Assembly (NCBI RefSeq): GCF_007829035.1
Contig: NZ_VIVQ01000001.1
Span: 1,116,001-1,180,000, forward strand
Length of the DNA stretch: 64,000 bases
Direction of reading: 5' to 3'
DNA from: Rudaeicoccus suwonensis
GTDB lineage: Bacteria; Actinomycetota; Actinomycetes; Actinomycetales; Dermatophilaceae
Positions 17,516 through 26,271 of this stretch are shown here, in pieces. Numbering within the stretch: position 1 is the first letter of the stretch; every line of letters begins with the position of its first letter. Made by a program: the position numbers and the translations under genes. The notes below the pieces were generated by a model. It was not told where the DNA came from and ran no database searches. It saw nothing but the letters and a program-made list of their open reading frames with translations.

Positions 17516-19165
17516 ATGTCTGACCTGTTCGCGCACACCCCGACCAATCAGTCGCCGCCGTTGACCGGGCACAACACGGTGTCCAGTGACGCGGCGCTGC
17601 AGTCCGCGGTGCGTGCGCAGGCTGCGGACCTCGCCGACGACGTGCTGGCGGATCTCGCCCAACTCGGGGAGGTCGCCGGCTCACAGCGCACCCGTGAGCA
17701 CGGCATGCTCGCCAACGCCAACGAGCCGCAGTTACACCTGGTCGACCGCTTCGGCGCGCGCGTGGACGAGGTGGAGTTCCACCCCAGCTGGCACTGGTTG
17801 ATGGAGACCGGGCTGCAATTCGGTCTGGGCGGCGCTGCGTGGACCGACCCGGCGCCGACAGCGCACGTGCGACGGGCCGCGGCATACATCGCATGGACTG
17901 CGATGGAGCCGGGCCACGGTTGTCCGCTGACGATGACGTATGCCGCAGTGCCGGCCTTGCGTGCCGACGCCTCGCTCGCCGAGCGCTACACGCCCGGATT
18001 GACCTCTCGTTCCTACGATTTCGGGCTGCGCGACCCCGCAGCCAAGTCGGGTCTGCTGGCCGGGATGGGCATGACGGAGAAACAGGGCGGCTCCGATGTG
18101 CGCACCAATGTCACGACGGCGACGCCGGACGGCGCGGGATACCGGCTGCAGGGGCACAAGTGGTTCACCTCGGCGCCGATGAACGACATCTTCCTGGTGC
18201 TCGCGCAGGCACCCGGCGGGCTCACGTGCTTCGTGGTGCCGCGGATCCTGCCGGGTGGCGAACGCAACCAGCTACGCATCGTGCGGCTGAAGGACAAGCT
18301 CGGCAACCGCTCCAATGCCTCCAGTGAGTTGGAATTCATCGGCACGTATGCCGATCGGCTCGGTGACGAGGGGTCGGGCGTCCGCACGATCATCGAGATG
18401 GTGGCGTCCACCCGGCTGGACTGCGCGCTCGGGTCGGCGGCGCTGATGCGCCGCAGCGTCGCCGAGGCGACCTGGCACGCGGCGCATCGCTCGGCCTTCG
18501 GTGGAGTGCTGGCCGACAAGCCGGCGATGCGGAATGTGCTGGCAGATCTGGCGATCGAGTCCGAGGCAGCCACGCACCTGGCATTGCGGCTGGCGCGCGC
18601 CGTGCAGTCTCCGGACGACGCGGGGGAGCGGGCGCTGCGGCGCATCGGTCTGCCGCTGGCGAAGTTCTGGGTGTGCAAGCGCACATCCTTCCACGTCGCC
18701 GAGGCGCTGGAGGTGCTGGGCGGCAACGGATATGTCGAGGAGTCCGGCATGCCGATGCTGTTCCGCGAGTCGCCGCTGAACTCGATCTGGGAGGGCAGCG
18801 GCAATGTGAACGCCCTCGACGTGTTGCGGGTGCTGCAACGGCAGCCGGAAGGTTTGGATGCATGGCGCGACGAGGTGACGCTTGCCTCCGACGGTGAACC
18901 TGCGCTGGTGGACGGCGTCACCGATGTGCTCAAAACGATTGCCAACATTGAGGATCCGAGCAGTGCGGAGTATATCGCGCGGTGGCTCGCGGCACGTATG
19001 GCGGTGCTCCTGCAGGCGAGTCTGCTGGTGCAACATTCGCCGGGAGCGGTAGCGGATGCCTTCATCGCCTCGCGGGTGCTGGGCGGCAATGCCGGGGTCT
19101 TCGGCACGCTGCCTGCTTCGGTGGACGCCGAGGCGATCGTGCGACGTGCGACACCGGTGATGTGA
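17516..19165 (+). CDS. AidB-like acyl-CoA dehydrogenase
   Basis: A 549-residue FAD flavoprotein of the acyl-CoA dehydrogenase superfamily, AidB branch. AidB length and the motifs MGMTEKQGGSDVRTN, RLKDKLGNRSNASSEL and NSIWEGSGNVNALDVLR support this; the Glu in WEGSG is the position conserved in AidB. AidB binds DNA and limits alkylation damage, and many homologues are listed as isovaleryl-CoA dehydrogenases. I cannot tell which role applies. The frame is open far upstream, but that stretch is antisense to two genes; ATG 17516 fits both the family N-terminus and the promoter hexamer. Confidence 0.9.
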   Translation: MSDLFAHTPTNQSPPLTGHNTVSSDAALQSAVRAQAADLADDVLADLAQLGEVAGSQRTREHGMLANANEPQLHLVDRFGARVDEVEFHPSWHWLMETGLQFGLGGAAWTDPAPTAHVRRAAAYIAWTAMEPGHGCPLTMTYAAVPALRADASLAERYTPGLTSRSYDFGLRDPAAKSGLLAGMGMTEKQGGSDVRTNVTTATPDGAGYRLQGHKWFTSAPMNDIFLVLAQAPGGLTCFVVPRILPGGERNQLRIVRLKDKLGNRSNASSELEFIGTYADRLGDEGSGVRTIIEMVASTRLDCALGSAALMRRSVAEATWHAAHRSAFGGVLADKPAMRNVLADLAIESEAATHLALRLARAVQSPDDAGERALRRIGLPLAKFWVCKRTSFHVAEALEVLGGNGYVEESGMPMLFRESPLNSIWEGSGNVNALDVLRVLQRQPEGLDAWRDEVTLASDGEPALVDGVTDVLKTIANIEDPSSAEYIARWLAARMAVLLQASLLVQHSPGAVADAFIASRVLGGNAGVFGTLPASVDAEAIVRRATPVM

Positions 19166-19229
19166 CCCTGCCGCCGTCACGGTGCGACGGTGGCAACTCG
19201 AGTCGGTTGATCGGACGCCTCGTGTCTTT

Positions 19230-19267
19230 CCGCCCGCGGCCGGGTGCCGTGCGAGTGTCGCGGGCGG
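19230..19267. terminator. Hairpin between convergent genes
   Basis: CCGCCCGCG (19230-19238) pairs with CGCGGGCGG (19259-19267), 20-nt loop. It lies between the acyl-CoA dehydrogenase stop and the VOC gene stop and could serve both. No U-run. Confidence 0.5.
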
Positions 19268-19921
19268 TCAGGCGCGGTCGAGGCTGGTGCAGATGCAGAC
19301 TTTGTTGCCGTCCGGGTCGGCCAGCACGACGAAGGACGGCGCCTCGGTCTCATCGACGATGACCCCACCGGCGGCGACGGCCGCTGCGATGCGTTCCTCG
19401 GCGATCTCTGGCGCGAGCCAGAGGTCGAAATGCCAGCGTTGGCGAGGGGTTTCGTGCTCGTCGGTGTCCTGGAACCACAGCGACGGCACGCGATCGGTGG
19501 GGTCGAACACCGAGTCGTGGATCCGGTTGTCCGGGTCGCCGGTGAGCAGGGCCGCCCAGAACGGCGCGACGCGGTCGGCGTCGGCGGTGTCCAGGGCCAG
19601 CTCGAGTTGGGCGACCGCGCCTGGCTCCGGTCTCAGCCGGTGCTCTGCCGCGATGTGGCTGATCGTGCGGGCCAGCTCGATCTCGTTCGGCGTGACCCAC
19701 CGGCCGTCGACATGGCTGGCGAGGACGACGTCGACACCGGAATACGTCAGCGTCACATGCGGACGGTGACCGCCTGGCTCGGCAACGCCGGCGATCGCGG
19801 CGACGAAGCCGGCCCCCGCGACAAGGTCGGGGATGCCGAAACGCGCGTGCAGTGCCTGACCGAGCTTGCGCCAGTCGGTGAGGTTTTCGTGGTCGATCTG
19901 TTGATTGCCGAGATGCTCCAT
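19268..19921 (-). CDS. Pterin-dehydratase-like domain fused to a VOC/glyoxalase domain
   Basis: A 217-residue protein. Residues 1 to about 95 follow the 4a-hydroxytetrahydrobiopterin dehydratase pattern: a helix, then AEPGGHRPHVTLTYSGVDVVLASH and TPNEIELARTISHIAAEH. The active-site HHP reads HRPH here. Residues from about 100 on are a VOC domain (VAQLELALDTADADRVAPFWAALL, ending PSFVVLADPDGNKVCICTS). ATG 19921 has only a weak GAGGG nearby; the frame is open further upstream across the neighbouring gene, which I ignore. Substrate unknown. Such fusions occur in Actinobacteria but I know of no defined function. Confidence 0.75.
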   Translation of the reverse strand: MEHLGNQQIDHENLTDWRKLGQALHARFGIPDLVAGAGFVAAIAGVAEPGGHRPHVTLTYSGVDVVLASHVDGRWVTPNEIELARTISHIAAEHRLRPEPGAVAQLELALDTADADRVAPFWAALLTGDPDNRIHDSVFDPTDRVPSLWFQDTDEHETPRQRWHFDLWLAPEIAEERIAAAVAAGGVIVDETEAPSFVVLADPDGNKVCICTSLDRA

Positions 19922-20001
19922 GGCCCTCACGTTTGCATCGACCACCGACAGCGTCCAGGCCGCGCATCGTCCTGCCGCCTGCCTGTTCGCCCAGGTGGCG
20001 T

Positions 20002-21414
20002 TCAGCTGAGGGAGGCAGCCGACGGTTGCGACACCCGAGCGTCGGCGGAAGTCGTGGCACGTCGCCGACGCAGGTTGCGCACACCGGTGGCTCCGAGAGC
20101 AGCGAACGTCAGGACCGCGGCCGCGACGAAGATCAGCGTCTCCTGGTTCGGTGTGGTGCCGTACAAGTAGGTGCACGTCGGCGCCAGCACCACCGGCAGC
20201 CACTGCCACCGGCCGGTGATCGCGATGAGCGCCAGCAGCAGGGTTGCGTACCACCCGTAGTCCGGCGACATCACCAGAAAGGTCGCTCCGGCGAGCCAGA
20301 CCGCGCCGAACTCCGGTCGCTTCGGATCGGTGCGCGACCAGCACACGATCGCGAGGACCGCGAGGATGAGGACCCCGGCATACGTGTCGTAAGGATGCGG
20401 GAGGACCGCGCCGAGCAGTTTCAGCCGTGATCCGCTGTCGTATCCCTCTTCCGACAGATAGCCGGGCAGGTAGCCGATCACCCCGGCTCCGACTGCTGCG
20501 ACCTGCGGGATGTAGCCGAGGACGACGACCCCGATCGCTGCGGAGACGAGCTTGAGCGGGTGTCGGCGCAGCAGCGCCGGCAGCACCATCACGGGGTACA
20601 ACTTCGTGGCGATCGCAGCGCCGAGGAAGGCGCCGCTCCAGATCGGCCGTGCAGCCACATAGGCGGCGATGGCGCCCAGTGTGAACAGCACTGCCACCCA
20701 GTCGATGTGGGCGTTGTTCCCGAACTCCGAAACCACGACCGGGCACCATGCCCACAGCGCCACCCACCAGATCGGGCTGGACGTGCGACGTGCCCGTCGC
20801 AGCATGAGCACCGTCGCGAGCAGCACGCCGATGCCCGCCGCGACCTGGAAGGCCTGCTGGCCGCCATACGCGCCGTGCCCACCGAAGGACAGGATCCGCA
20901 CGGTGTCGAAGGCCGCCTGCGCCACGGGCGGGTAGACGGTGTGCACATTCGGGCGGTTGAGCAATGCGCATCCGGTCGGCAGACCGCAGTCGTGGTGGGT
21001 GAACAGCGCGCTGGTGTGCAGGCGGACCAGCGCGGGGGAGTTCGGGACGTAGCGGTACGGCGAGATCCCGGCCAATTGCACCTTGCCGTCCCAGATGTAG
21101 CGCAGGTCGTCATTGGAGGTCAGCGGAGGCCGGGTCATCGCGATCACCTGCAGTACGACCGTGACAACCACGATGGCGCGCTCCTGCAGCCGAGCGGTCA
21201 GGCCCGACCGTGACAGCGCGGCGACGGCGATGACGAAAGGTATGACGGTCAGCGGAAACAGTCGCGTGACCGGGTGCAGGTGGGAGCCCCATCGTGCGCC
21301 GTCGAACAGGACGACCGTTGCGGCAACCTGAATCATCACCGCGATCACCAGCGCGAGACGCGCGATGGGGGTGAAACGCGCGCCGTTGCTGGACCATCGG
21401 CGCTTCGAGTTCAC
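20002..21414 (-). CDS. Polytopic membrane glycosyltransferase (GT87/DUF2029-like)
   Basis: A roughly 470-residue integral membrane protein with about ten hydrophobic helices and no signal peptide. The early loop TRPPLTSNDDLRYIWDGKVQLAGISPYRYVP is the hallmark of polyprenyl-phosphate-sugar-dependent GT-C enzymes (the acidic pair NDD and YIWDG, then SPYRY). YPPVAQAAFD follows. It would transfer a hexose, often mannose, from a lipid carrier outside the membrane. It diverges from the epimerase/GT2 cluster, consistent with a shared glycan pathway. GTG 21414 is the most plausible start, though poorly supported by a ribosome-binding site. Confidence 0.78.
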   Translation of the reverse strand: MNSKRRWSSNGARFTPIARLALVIAVMIQVAATVVLFDGARWGSHLHPVTRLFPLTVIPFVIAVAALSRSGLTARLQERAIVVVTVVLQVIAMTRPPLTSNDDLRYIWDGKVQLAGISPYRYVPNSPALVRLHTSALFTHHDCGLPTGCALLNRPNVHTVYPPVAQAAFDTVRILSFGGHGAYGGQQAFQVAAGIGVLLATVLMLRRARRTSSPIWWVALWAWCPVVVSEFGNNAHIDWVAVLFTLGAIAAYVAARPIWSGAFLGAAIATKLYPVMVLPALLRRHPLKLVSAAIGVVVLGYIPQVAAVGAGVIGYLPGYLSEEGYDSGSRLKLLGAVLPHPYDTYAGVLILAVLAIVCWSRTDPKRPEFGAVWLAGATFLVMSPDYGWYATLLLALIAITGRWQWLPVVLAPTCTYLYGTTPNQETLIFVAAAVLTFAALGATGVRNLRRRRATTSADARVSQPSAASLS

Positions 21415-21476
21415 GACTCCACACTGTGTCCCGTTTCTGGGAACACCACTCGTGGACCGCGGGGAGTAACACAATC

Positions 21477-21524
21477 GTAAGAACCCCGCACCTCCCTTCG
21501 GGGCTGTTGTGGTGGAGTTCTTAC
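21477..21524. promoter_or_regulatory. Inverted repeat in the divergent intergenic region
   Basis: GTAAGAAC (21477-21484) and GTTCTTAC (21517-21524) form perfect 8-bp arms. Inside, CCCCG (21484-21488) can pair with CGGGG (21499-21503). It lies between a minus-strand gene starting at 21414 and a plus-strand gene starting at 21619, so a shared operator or 5' UTR structure is likelier than a terminator. Confidence 0.5.
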
Positions 21525-21618
21525 CGGTCGGTGACATCTGCTCCGCGAGCGTCGGTATGTCCGCGCCGCGGACCCACGATGAGCCGGTGACTGACACGAC
21601 CTTGATCGCGATGACCTC

Positions 21619-22677
21619 ATGAGGGTGCTGCTGACCGGAGCCGCAGGCTTCATCGGGACGGCAGTCGCCGCAGACCTCGACACGGCAGGTGTGGACCTGC
21701 AGTTGGTCGATGCCCTGCTGCCACAGGTGCACGGAGCGAATCCTGTTGTGCCGCAGGGGCTGTCGCGTCTCGATGTGCGTGCTGCCGATGATCCTGGTGT
21801 GTGGGACGAGTTGCTCTCGGGTGTGGACGCCGTCTGTCACCAGGCAGCTGTCGTCGGTGTCGAGCGGGCGCCTGGGGACTTTCCGCTGTACGCCTCGCAC
21901 AACGATGTCGGCACCGCGGCCCTTCTCACGGCGATGGCTCGTGCAGGCGTGAATCGGCTGGTCCTGGCCTCCTCACTCGTCGTGTATGGCGAAGGCGGGT
22001 ACCGGTGTGAGCGGCACGGGTCGGTGGTGCCCGCAGAGCGCTCCCGCGAACGACTGCAGGCCGGGTTGTTCGAGAACCAGTGCCCGGTGTGCGGCGACAA
22101 CGTGCAGTGGGCGACGGTGCCCGAAAGTGCGCCGTCGGCGCCGCGCAGCGCGTATGCCGCCAGCAAGGTGGCACAGGAGAATTACGCCGCCGCCTGGGCG
22201 CGGCATACAGGTGGCACCGTCGTCGCCCTGCGTTATCACAACGTCTATGGCCCGGGTATGCCGCGCGACAGTTCGTATTGCGGTGTCGCGGCGACCTTCC
22301 GCTCTCATCTGGCGGCCGGTCGACCTCCGGTGGTCTTCGAGGACGGCGGTCAGATGCGCGACTTCGTGCACGTCGACGACATCGCGACCGCGAATCGGCT
22401 TGCCCTGCAGTCGGTGGACCAGCACGAGCCGGGCCGGCTCACGGCATACAACATCGGCTCCGGGCAGCCGGTCTCGATCGGTCAGGTAGCCGAACAGCTA
22501 GCCTCGACAAAGGGATTGACGACATCGGTCACCGGAGACTTCCGGCCGGGCGACGTGCGACACATTGTCGCGGACTGCACTGCAGCACGTGCCGGAATCG
22601 GGTTCGCGGCGGCGACGGCTCCGGCTCGTGGCCTCGTCGCCTTCGCCAGTGAGCCGCTGCGCGGGGAGGCGGCATGA
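21619..22677 (+). CDS. NAD-dependent sugar epimerase/dehydratase with a Cys/His insertion
   Basis: A 352-residue extended SDR enzyme: Rossmann GAAGFIG (8-14), catalytic SerSer at about 118-119 and Tyr179-AAS-Lys183 (YAASK). Between them, C130, H133, C155 and C158 (CERH ... CPVC) look like a zinc-binding insertion not found in classical GalE. It heads a run of overlapping genes and its stop overlaps the next ATG (ATGA). It probably makes or modifies a nucleotide sugar for the GT2 and the divergent membrane transferase. Exact sugar unknown. Confidence 0.85.
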   Translation: MRVLLTGAAGFIGTAVAADLDTAGVDLQLVDALLPQVHGANPVVPQGLSRLDVRAADDPGVWDELLSGVDAVCHQAAVVGVERAPGDFPLYASHNDVGTAALLTAMARAGVNRLVLASSLVVYGEGGYRCERHGSVVPAERSRERLQAGLFENQCPVCGDNVQWATVPESAPSAPRSAYAASKVAQENYAAAWARHTGGTVVALRYHNVYGPGMPRDSSYCGVAATFRSHLAAGRPPVVFEDGGQMRDFVHVDDIATANRLALQSVDQHEPGRLTAYNIGSGQPVSIGQVAEQLASTKGLTTSVTGDFRPGDVRHIVADCTAARAGIGFAAATAPARGLVAFASEPLRGEAA

Positions 22678-23381
22678 CCAGCCCGTCGGCAGTGACGCCG
22701 GTTGTGCCCGTGCCCTCCGCGGTGCTGCAGCGCACGCAGCTGGTGATGCCGTGCCTGAACGAGGAACAGGCGTTGCCGCGTCTGCTGGCCGCGGTCCCTG
22801 CCGAGGTGGACGTCGTCATCGCCGACAACGGCTCGACCGACCGCAGCGTGCAGATCGCTCGCGCGGCCGGGGCGACTGTCGTCACGGTGCCGCAGCAGGG
22901 GTATGGCGCGGCCGCGCACGGTGGATTGCTGGCAGCATCAGCCGAGTTCGTGGTCGTGATGGATGCCGACGGCTCGGTGGATCCATCTGACGCGCTCGCT
23001 CTCGTGGCGGTCGTCGCGCAGGGCGAAGCGGATCTCGCGCTCGGCCGGCGCCGACCCGTGCGGCGAGGGCTCATCCCGCCGCAGGCGCGGATCGGGAATG
23101 CCGCTGCGACGGCGGTCCTGCGTCACCGGCACGGCCTCGGTGTGCATGACATCGCTCCGGTGCGCGCGGCTCGGCGCAGCAACCTGCTCGACCTGGGCGT
23201 CACCGACCGCGCGATGGGCTATCCGGTGGAACTGCTCGACAAGGCCGGACGTGCCGGCTGGCGGGTGCTCGAGTTCGACGTCGACTACTTCCCGCGCGCC
23301 GCGGGCAGCGTGTCGAAAGTGTCAGGAACTGTGCGCGGAACCGCCCGCACAGCATGGGGTTTCGGGAGGGCGTTGTGGTGA
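22674..23381 (+). CDS. Family 2 glycosyltransferase (polyprenyl-phosphate glycosyltransferase-like)
   Basis: A 235-residue GT-A enzyme with the start LVMPCLNEEQALPRLL, ADNGSTDRSVQIA and the metal-binding DADGS (VVMDADGSVDPSD). It resembles dolichyl/polyprenyl-phosphate mannosyl or glucosyl transferases without a membrane domain. Its ATG overlaps the epimerase stop. A reasonable model is that it charges a polyprenyl phosphate that the divergent GT-C protein then uses. The sugar donor is not identifiable. Confidence 0.85.
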   Translation: MTSPSAVTPVVPVPSAVLQRTQLVMPCLNEEQALPRLLAAVPAEVDVVIADNGSTDRSVQIARAAGATVVTVPQQGYGAAAHGGLLAASAEFVVVMDADGSVDPSDALALVAVVAQGEADLALGRRRPVRRGLIPPQARIGNAAATAVLRHRHGLGVHDIAPVRAARRSNLLDLGVTDRAMGYPVELLDKAGRAGWRVLEFDVDYFPRAAGSVSKVSGTVRGTARTAWGFGRALW

Positions 23382-24052
23382 ATCCAGATCTGCTGATCGT
23401 CGCCAAGGCACCGGTGCCGGGCGTGGTGAAAACGCGCCTGGCCGCCGACCTCGGCGGTGATGTGAATGCTGCAGCACAGCTGGCCGCGGCCGGCTTGCTC
23501 GACACGCTCGAGGTGTGCTCGGCGTGGTCGGCCGCCGGCCACCGCCGACTCAGCCTCGCGGGCTCGTTGGAGTCCGCCGTACGTGCTGACGAACTGCAAC
23601 GAGCGGTGCAGGGGTGGGTCATCACGCCTCAGGTCACGGCCATGTTCGCGCAGCGGCTGGCGGCCGCGCACATGGCGTGCGACGGGCCTGTCATACAGCT
23701 CGGGATGGACACACCCCAGGTGACGACCGCACTGCTGACGGTCCTTGCGCAGGCGTTGACGACTCACGACGCCGTCGTCGCGCCCGCCGCCGATGGTGGC
23801 TGGTGGGCGCTCGGACTGCGCAGCGGACTGCATGGCGCGTTGATCGCAGACGTGCCGATGTCGACCGAAAACACCTGCACTGCAACAGTTTCTGCTCTGG
23901 AGCGCGGTGGTTTGAGCGTCGCAACCGCGCCGATCCTGCGCGACGTGGACCATCTCGACGACGCAATCGCCGTCGGCCGTGAGTGTCCGGACACGCACTT
24001 CGCGCGGTCCCTTGAGGCACAGGTGCTGACCGGTGCGGGGGTGCTGCGATGA
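23378..24052 (+). CDS. DUF2064 / TIGR04282-type nucleotidyl- or glycosyltransferase
   Basis: A 224-residue MobA/CofC-like GT-A fold protein. The N-terminus LLIVAKAPVPGVVKTRLAADLG is diagnostic and is followed by VIQLGMDTPQVT and APAADGGWWALGLR. The family is often annotated as arsenosugar-biosynthesis glycosyltransferase, but most members lie in clusters like this one and have no known product. GTG 23378 overlaps the upstream stop and follows GGGAGGG (23364-23370) by 7 nt, which decides the start; an in-frame ATG at 23354 is less likely. Confidence 0.85.
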   Translation: MNPDLLIVAKAPVPGVVKTRLAADLGGDVNAAAQLAAAGLLDTLEVCSAWSAAGHRRLSLAGSLESAVRADELQRAVQGWVITPQVTAMFAQRLAAAHMACDGPVIQLGMDTPQVTTALLTVLAQALTTHDAVVAPAADGGWWALGLRSGLHGALIADVPMSTENTCTATVSALERGGLSVATAPILRDVDHLDDAIAVGRECPDTHFARSLEAQVLTGAGVLR

Positions 24053-24690
24053 CCGCACTCGCCGTCGCCGAGGCGTTCAGTCATGCGCTGCGTGGTGAGC
24101 AGTGTCTGCTGACAGATGCCGACGGGAGCTCGTGGGCGCTGCCGGTGATGGAGTGGCAGGACACCGACAATCCGGATGACGACCTGTTGCTCGGATTGTG
24201 CGTCGGTATGACGCTCGACGTCGGCTGCGGGCCGGGCCGGCTGACCGCCGAACTGGGCCGTCGCGGACATGTCGCGCTCGGGATCGACGTGGTCCCCGAA
24301 GCTGTCGAGCAGAGTCGGGGCAGGGGAGCTATCGCAATGCTGCGCGATGTCTTCGCGCCTGTTCCTGGCGAAGGTCGTTGGCACACGGTGCTTCTCGCGG
24401 ATCAGAACATCGGGATCGGTGGCGATCCGGTCGCCCTGCTGATCCGGATGGGTCAGATCCTCGCGTATGACGGACGTGTCGTCGTCGAGGTCGCCGCGCC
24501 GAGCGAGCCCACCAGGATCGGCGACGTCTGGCTGGACTGTGCCTGCGGTCGCAGCGAACCGTTCCGATGGGCCACGGTCTCGGCTGTCGACCTGCCGGCC
24601 ATCGCCGCTGAGGCCGGATTCGACGTGACCAGCCGGTGGAACAACGATCGGAAATGGGTCTGCATGCTGGAAAGGAACTCGTCATCTTGA
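24049..24690 (+). CDS. Class I SAM-dependent methyltransferase
   Basis: A 213-residue protein with motif I LDVGCGPGRLTAELGRRG, followed by ALGIDVVPEAVEQSR (the acidic residue at the end of strand two) and the LRDVF segment. A distinctive C-terminal VWLDCACGRSEPFRWATV stretch carries two cysteines. ATG 24049 overlaps the DUF2064 stop. It may methylate the glycan made by the preceding enzymes or a small molecule; no substrate motif is visible. Confidence 0.83.
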   Translation: MTALAVAEAFSHALRGEQCLLTDADGSSWALPVMEWQDTDNPDDDLLLGLCVGMTLDVGCGPGRLTAELGRRGHVALGIDVVPEAVEQSRGRGAIAMLRDVFAPVPGEGRWHTVLLADQNIGIGGDPVALLIRMGQILAYDGRVVVEVAAPSEPTRIGDVWLDCACGRSEPFRWATVSAVDLPAIAAEAGFDVTSRWNNDRKWVCMLERNSSS

Positions 24691-25850
24691 GTCGTGAGCG
24701 CCTCCGGCCGCCGCAGGAGTCTGATTTCTCCAGCCGGCTGCGATCGGCAGCGGTCGCAGCCCGGGTCGGGCTCTGGCTGGGCATCTGCTTCGTGCTGGCC
24801 TTCATCACCGGCCTGATCAGCCATTACGCGCAGCTGCCCCACCCGCCGATTCCGTTGCCTGCCAGCCCCAGTTGGGGGTACCGGCTGACCCAAACGGTGC
24901 ACGTGGTGACCGGCACGGCCGCTGTGCCCTTGCTGCTCGTCAAGCTCTGGGTGGTGTATCCCAAGCTGTTCCAACCGATTCCGCGCAAATTCGGGGCGCT
25001 GTTCGTCTCGGGCCTGGAGCGGCTCTCGATCGGTGTCCTCGTCAGTTCCGCCGTGCTCGAACTCACGATCGGCATCATGAATGTCGCTCAGTGGTACGTC
25101 TGGCCGTTCGACTTCAAGAAGACCCATTACGCGCTCGCCTTCGTGGTGATCGGCGCGCTGATCGTCCATATCGCGGTGAAGCTGCCCGTCATACGGACCG
25201 CACTCGGAGCGGACATCGACGGCACCGATGTCGATCGCCCCACCGCGGTGCGCCCCGGCGTGCTGACACGCAGAGGGGTCGTGCGGATCTCGTGGGTCGC
25301 TGCGGGATTGGCTGTGATCGCAGGGAGTTCGGCAGCCGGGACCGCCCCCGTGCTCAATCGCATTGCAGTGCTGTCGGCGCGTTCGCGGAAATACGGCATA
25401 CCGATCAACCGCACGGCGGCGCAAGCCGGTGTCGTCGCCCAGATCTCGCGAGCTGACAACGTTTGCAGTGTCATTCACGGCTCTCGGACGATGACCTACT
25501 CGCGGGACCAACTGCTTGCGCTTCCGCAGTCGACCCACACCCTGCCCATCGCCTGTGTCGAGGGGTGGAGTGTGAGCGGCACGTGGACCGGGGTGCCGCT
25601 GCGGCATCTGCTCGATCTCGTCGGTGCCGAGACGGGGCGGCAGGTGATGGTGCAGTCGGTGCAGCGCGGCACGACCGAGAGCCAGACGATCCTGCCGGCC
25701 GACTTCGCCGACGACTCCCGCACGCTGCTGGCGCTGCACCTCGACGGCGAGCCCTTGTCGTACGACCACGGATATCCCGCGAGGCTGATCGCCCCTGATC
25801 GGCCCGGTGCGCTGCAGACCAAGTGGGTCAGCCGGATCGAGGTGCTGTGA
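24687..25850 (+). CDS. Membrane-bound molybdopterin oxidoreductase (sulfite-oxidase fold)
   Basis: A 387-residue protein with five membrane helices in the first 220 residues, then a periplasm-facing sulfite-oxidase-type Moco domain. The Mo-ligand cysteine is Cys290 in IACVEGWSVSGTW. GVPLRHLLDLVGA and DHGYPARLIAPDRPGALQTKW follow the SUOX pattern. Its membrane domain with histidines (HVVTGTAAVP, THYALAF) resembles a heme-b quinone module, so it may pass electrons between quinone and an external substrate. TTG 24687 overlaps the upstream stop and follows AAAGGA by 10 nt; ATG 24654 or 24636 are alternatives. Confidence 0.83.
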   Translation: MSRERLRPPQESDFSSRLRSAAVAARVGLWLGICFVLAFITGLISHYAQLPHPPIPLPASPSWGYRLTQTVHVVTGTAAVPLLLVKLWVVYPKLFQPIPRKFGALFVSGLERLSIGVLVSSAVLELTIGIMNVAQWYVWPFDFKKTHYALAFVVIGALIVHIAVKLPVIRTALGADIDGTDVDRPTAVRPGVLTRRGVVRISWVAAGLAVIAGSSAAGTAPVLNRIAVLSARSRKYGIPINRTAAQAGVVAQISRADNVCSVIHGSRTMTYSRDQLLALPQSTHTLPIACVEGWSVSGTWTGVPLRHLLDLVGAETGRQVMVQSVQRGTTESQTILPADFADDSRTLLALHLDGEPLSYDHGYPARLIAPDRPGALQTKWVSRIEVL

Positions 25851-25852
25851 AC

Positions 25853-26269
25853 ATGACTCGCGTCCGGGTGGCGCTCGGGGTCGTCGGTTCGGCCTTCGCG
25901 GTCTACGGCTTCTGGCTGGTCTACTCGCGCCAGACACCGATGCAATGGCTCGGCATCATCCGGTGGGCCGTCGCCGGCGTCATCATCCACGACGGCATCC
26001 TCGCTCCGATCGCGCTGCTGGCCGGTGTCGGAATCTCTCGGCTACCGGCTCGGGTGCGAACCGCCGTGGCGATCGCCGCGGTGCTGATCGCGACAGTCAC
26101 CGTCAGCGGGTTCGCTGTGCTCACGCGCTCACACGCGGGTGGCCTCAACAAGACGCTGCTGGATCGCAATTACCCGGCTGGTTGGCTCATGCTGGTGGTG
26201 ATAGTCATGGTGGTGGTCGTCATGGGCACCGTGGCGGGTTCGCTGATTCGTCGACGTGGGAAAGTCTGA
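25853..26269 (+). CDS. Small four-helix membrane protein
   Basis: A 138-residue hydrophobic protein with four predicted membrane helices (about residues 5-24, 38-58, 66-86 and 105-130). A polar loop GGLNKTLLDRNYPAGW lies before the last helix. No family is recognised. It lies 2 nt after the oxidoreductase gene and 2 nt before the response regulator, so it belongs to the operon. It may be an accessory subunit of the oxidoreductase or part of signalling. Confidence 0.75.
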   Translation: MTRVRVALGVVGSAFAVYGFWLVYSRQTPMQWLGIIRWAVAGVIIHDGILAPIALLAGVGISRLPARVRTAVAIAAVLIATVTVSGFAVLTRSHAGGLNKTLLDRNYPAGWLMLVVIVMVVVVMGTVAGSLIRRRGKV

Positions 26270-26271
26270 GT

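Noticed and set aside
19922-20971. In-frame upstream extension of the VOC fusion gene
   Set aside because: It overlaps the glycosyltransferase gene on the same strand in another frame and reads as Arg/Gly-rich shadow.
24453-25937. Long minus-strand open frame opposite the molybdopterin oxidoreductase gene
   Set aside because: His/Arg/Gln-rich shadow composition; the plus-strand protein has coherent helices and a Moco motif.
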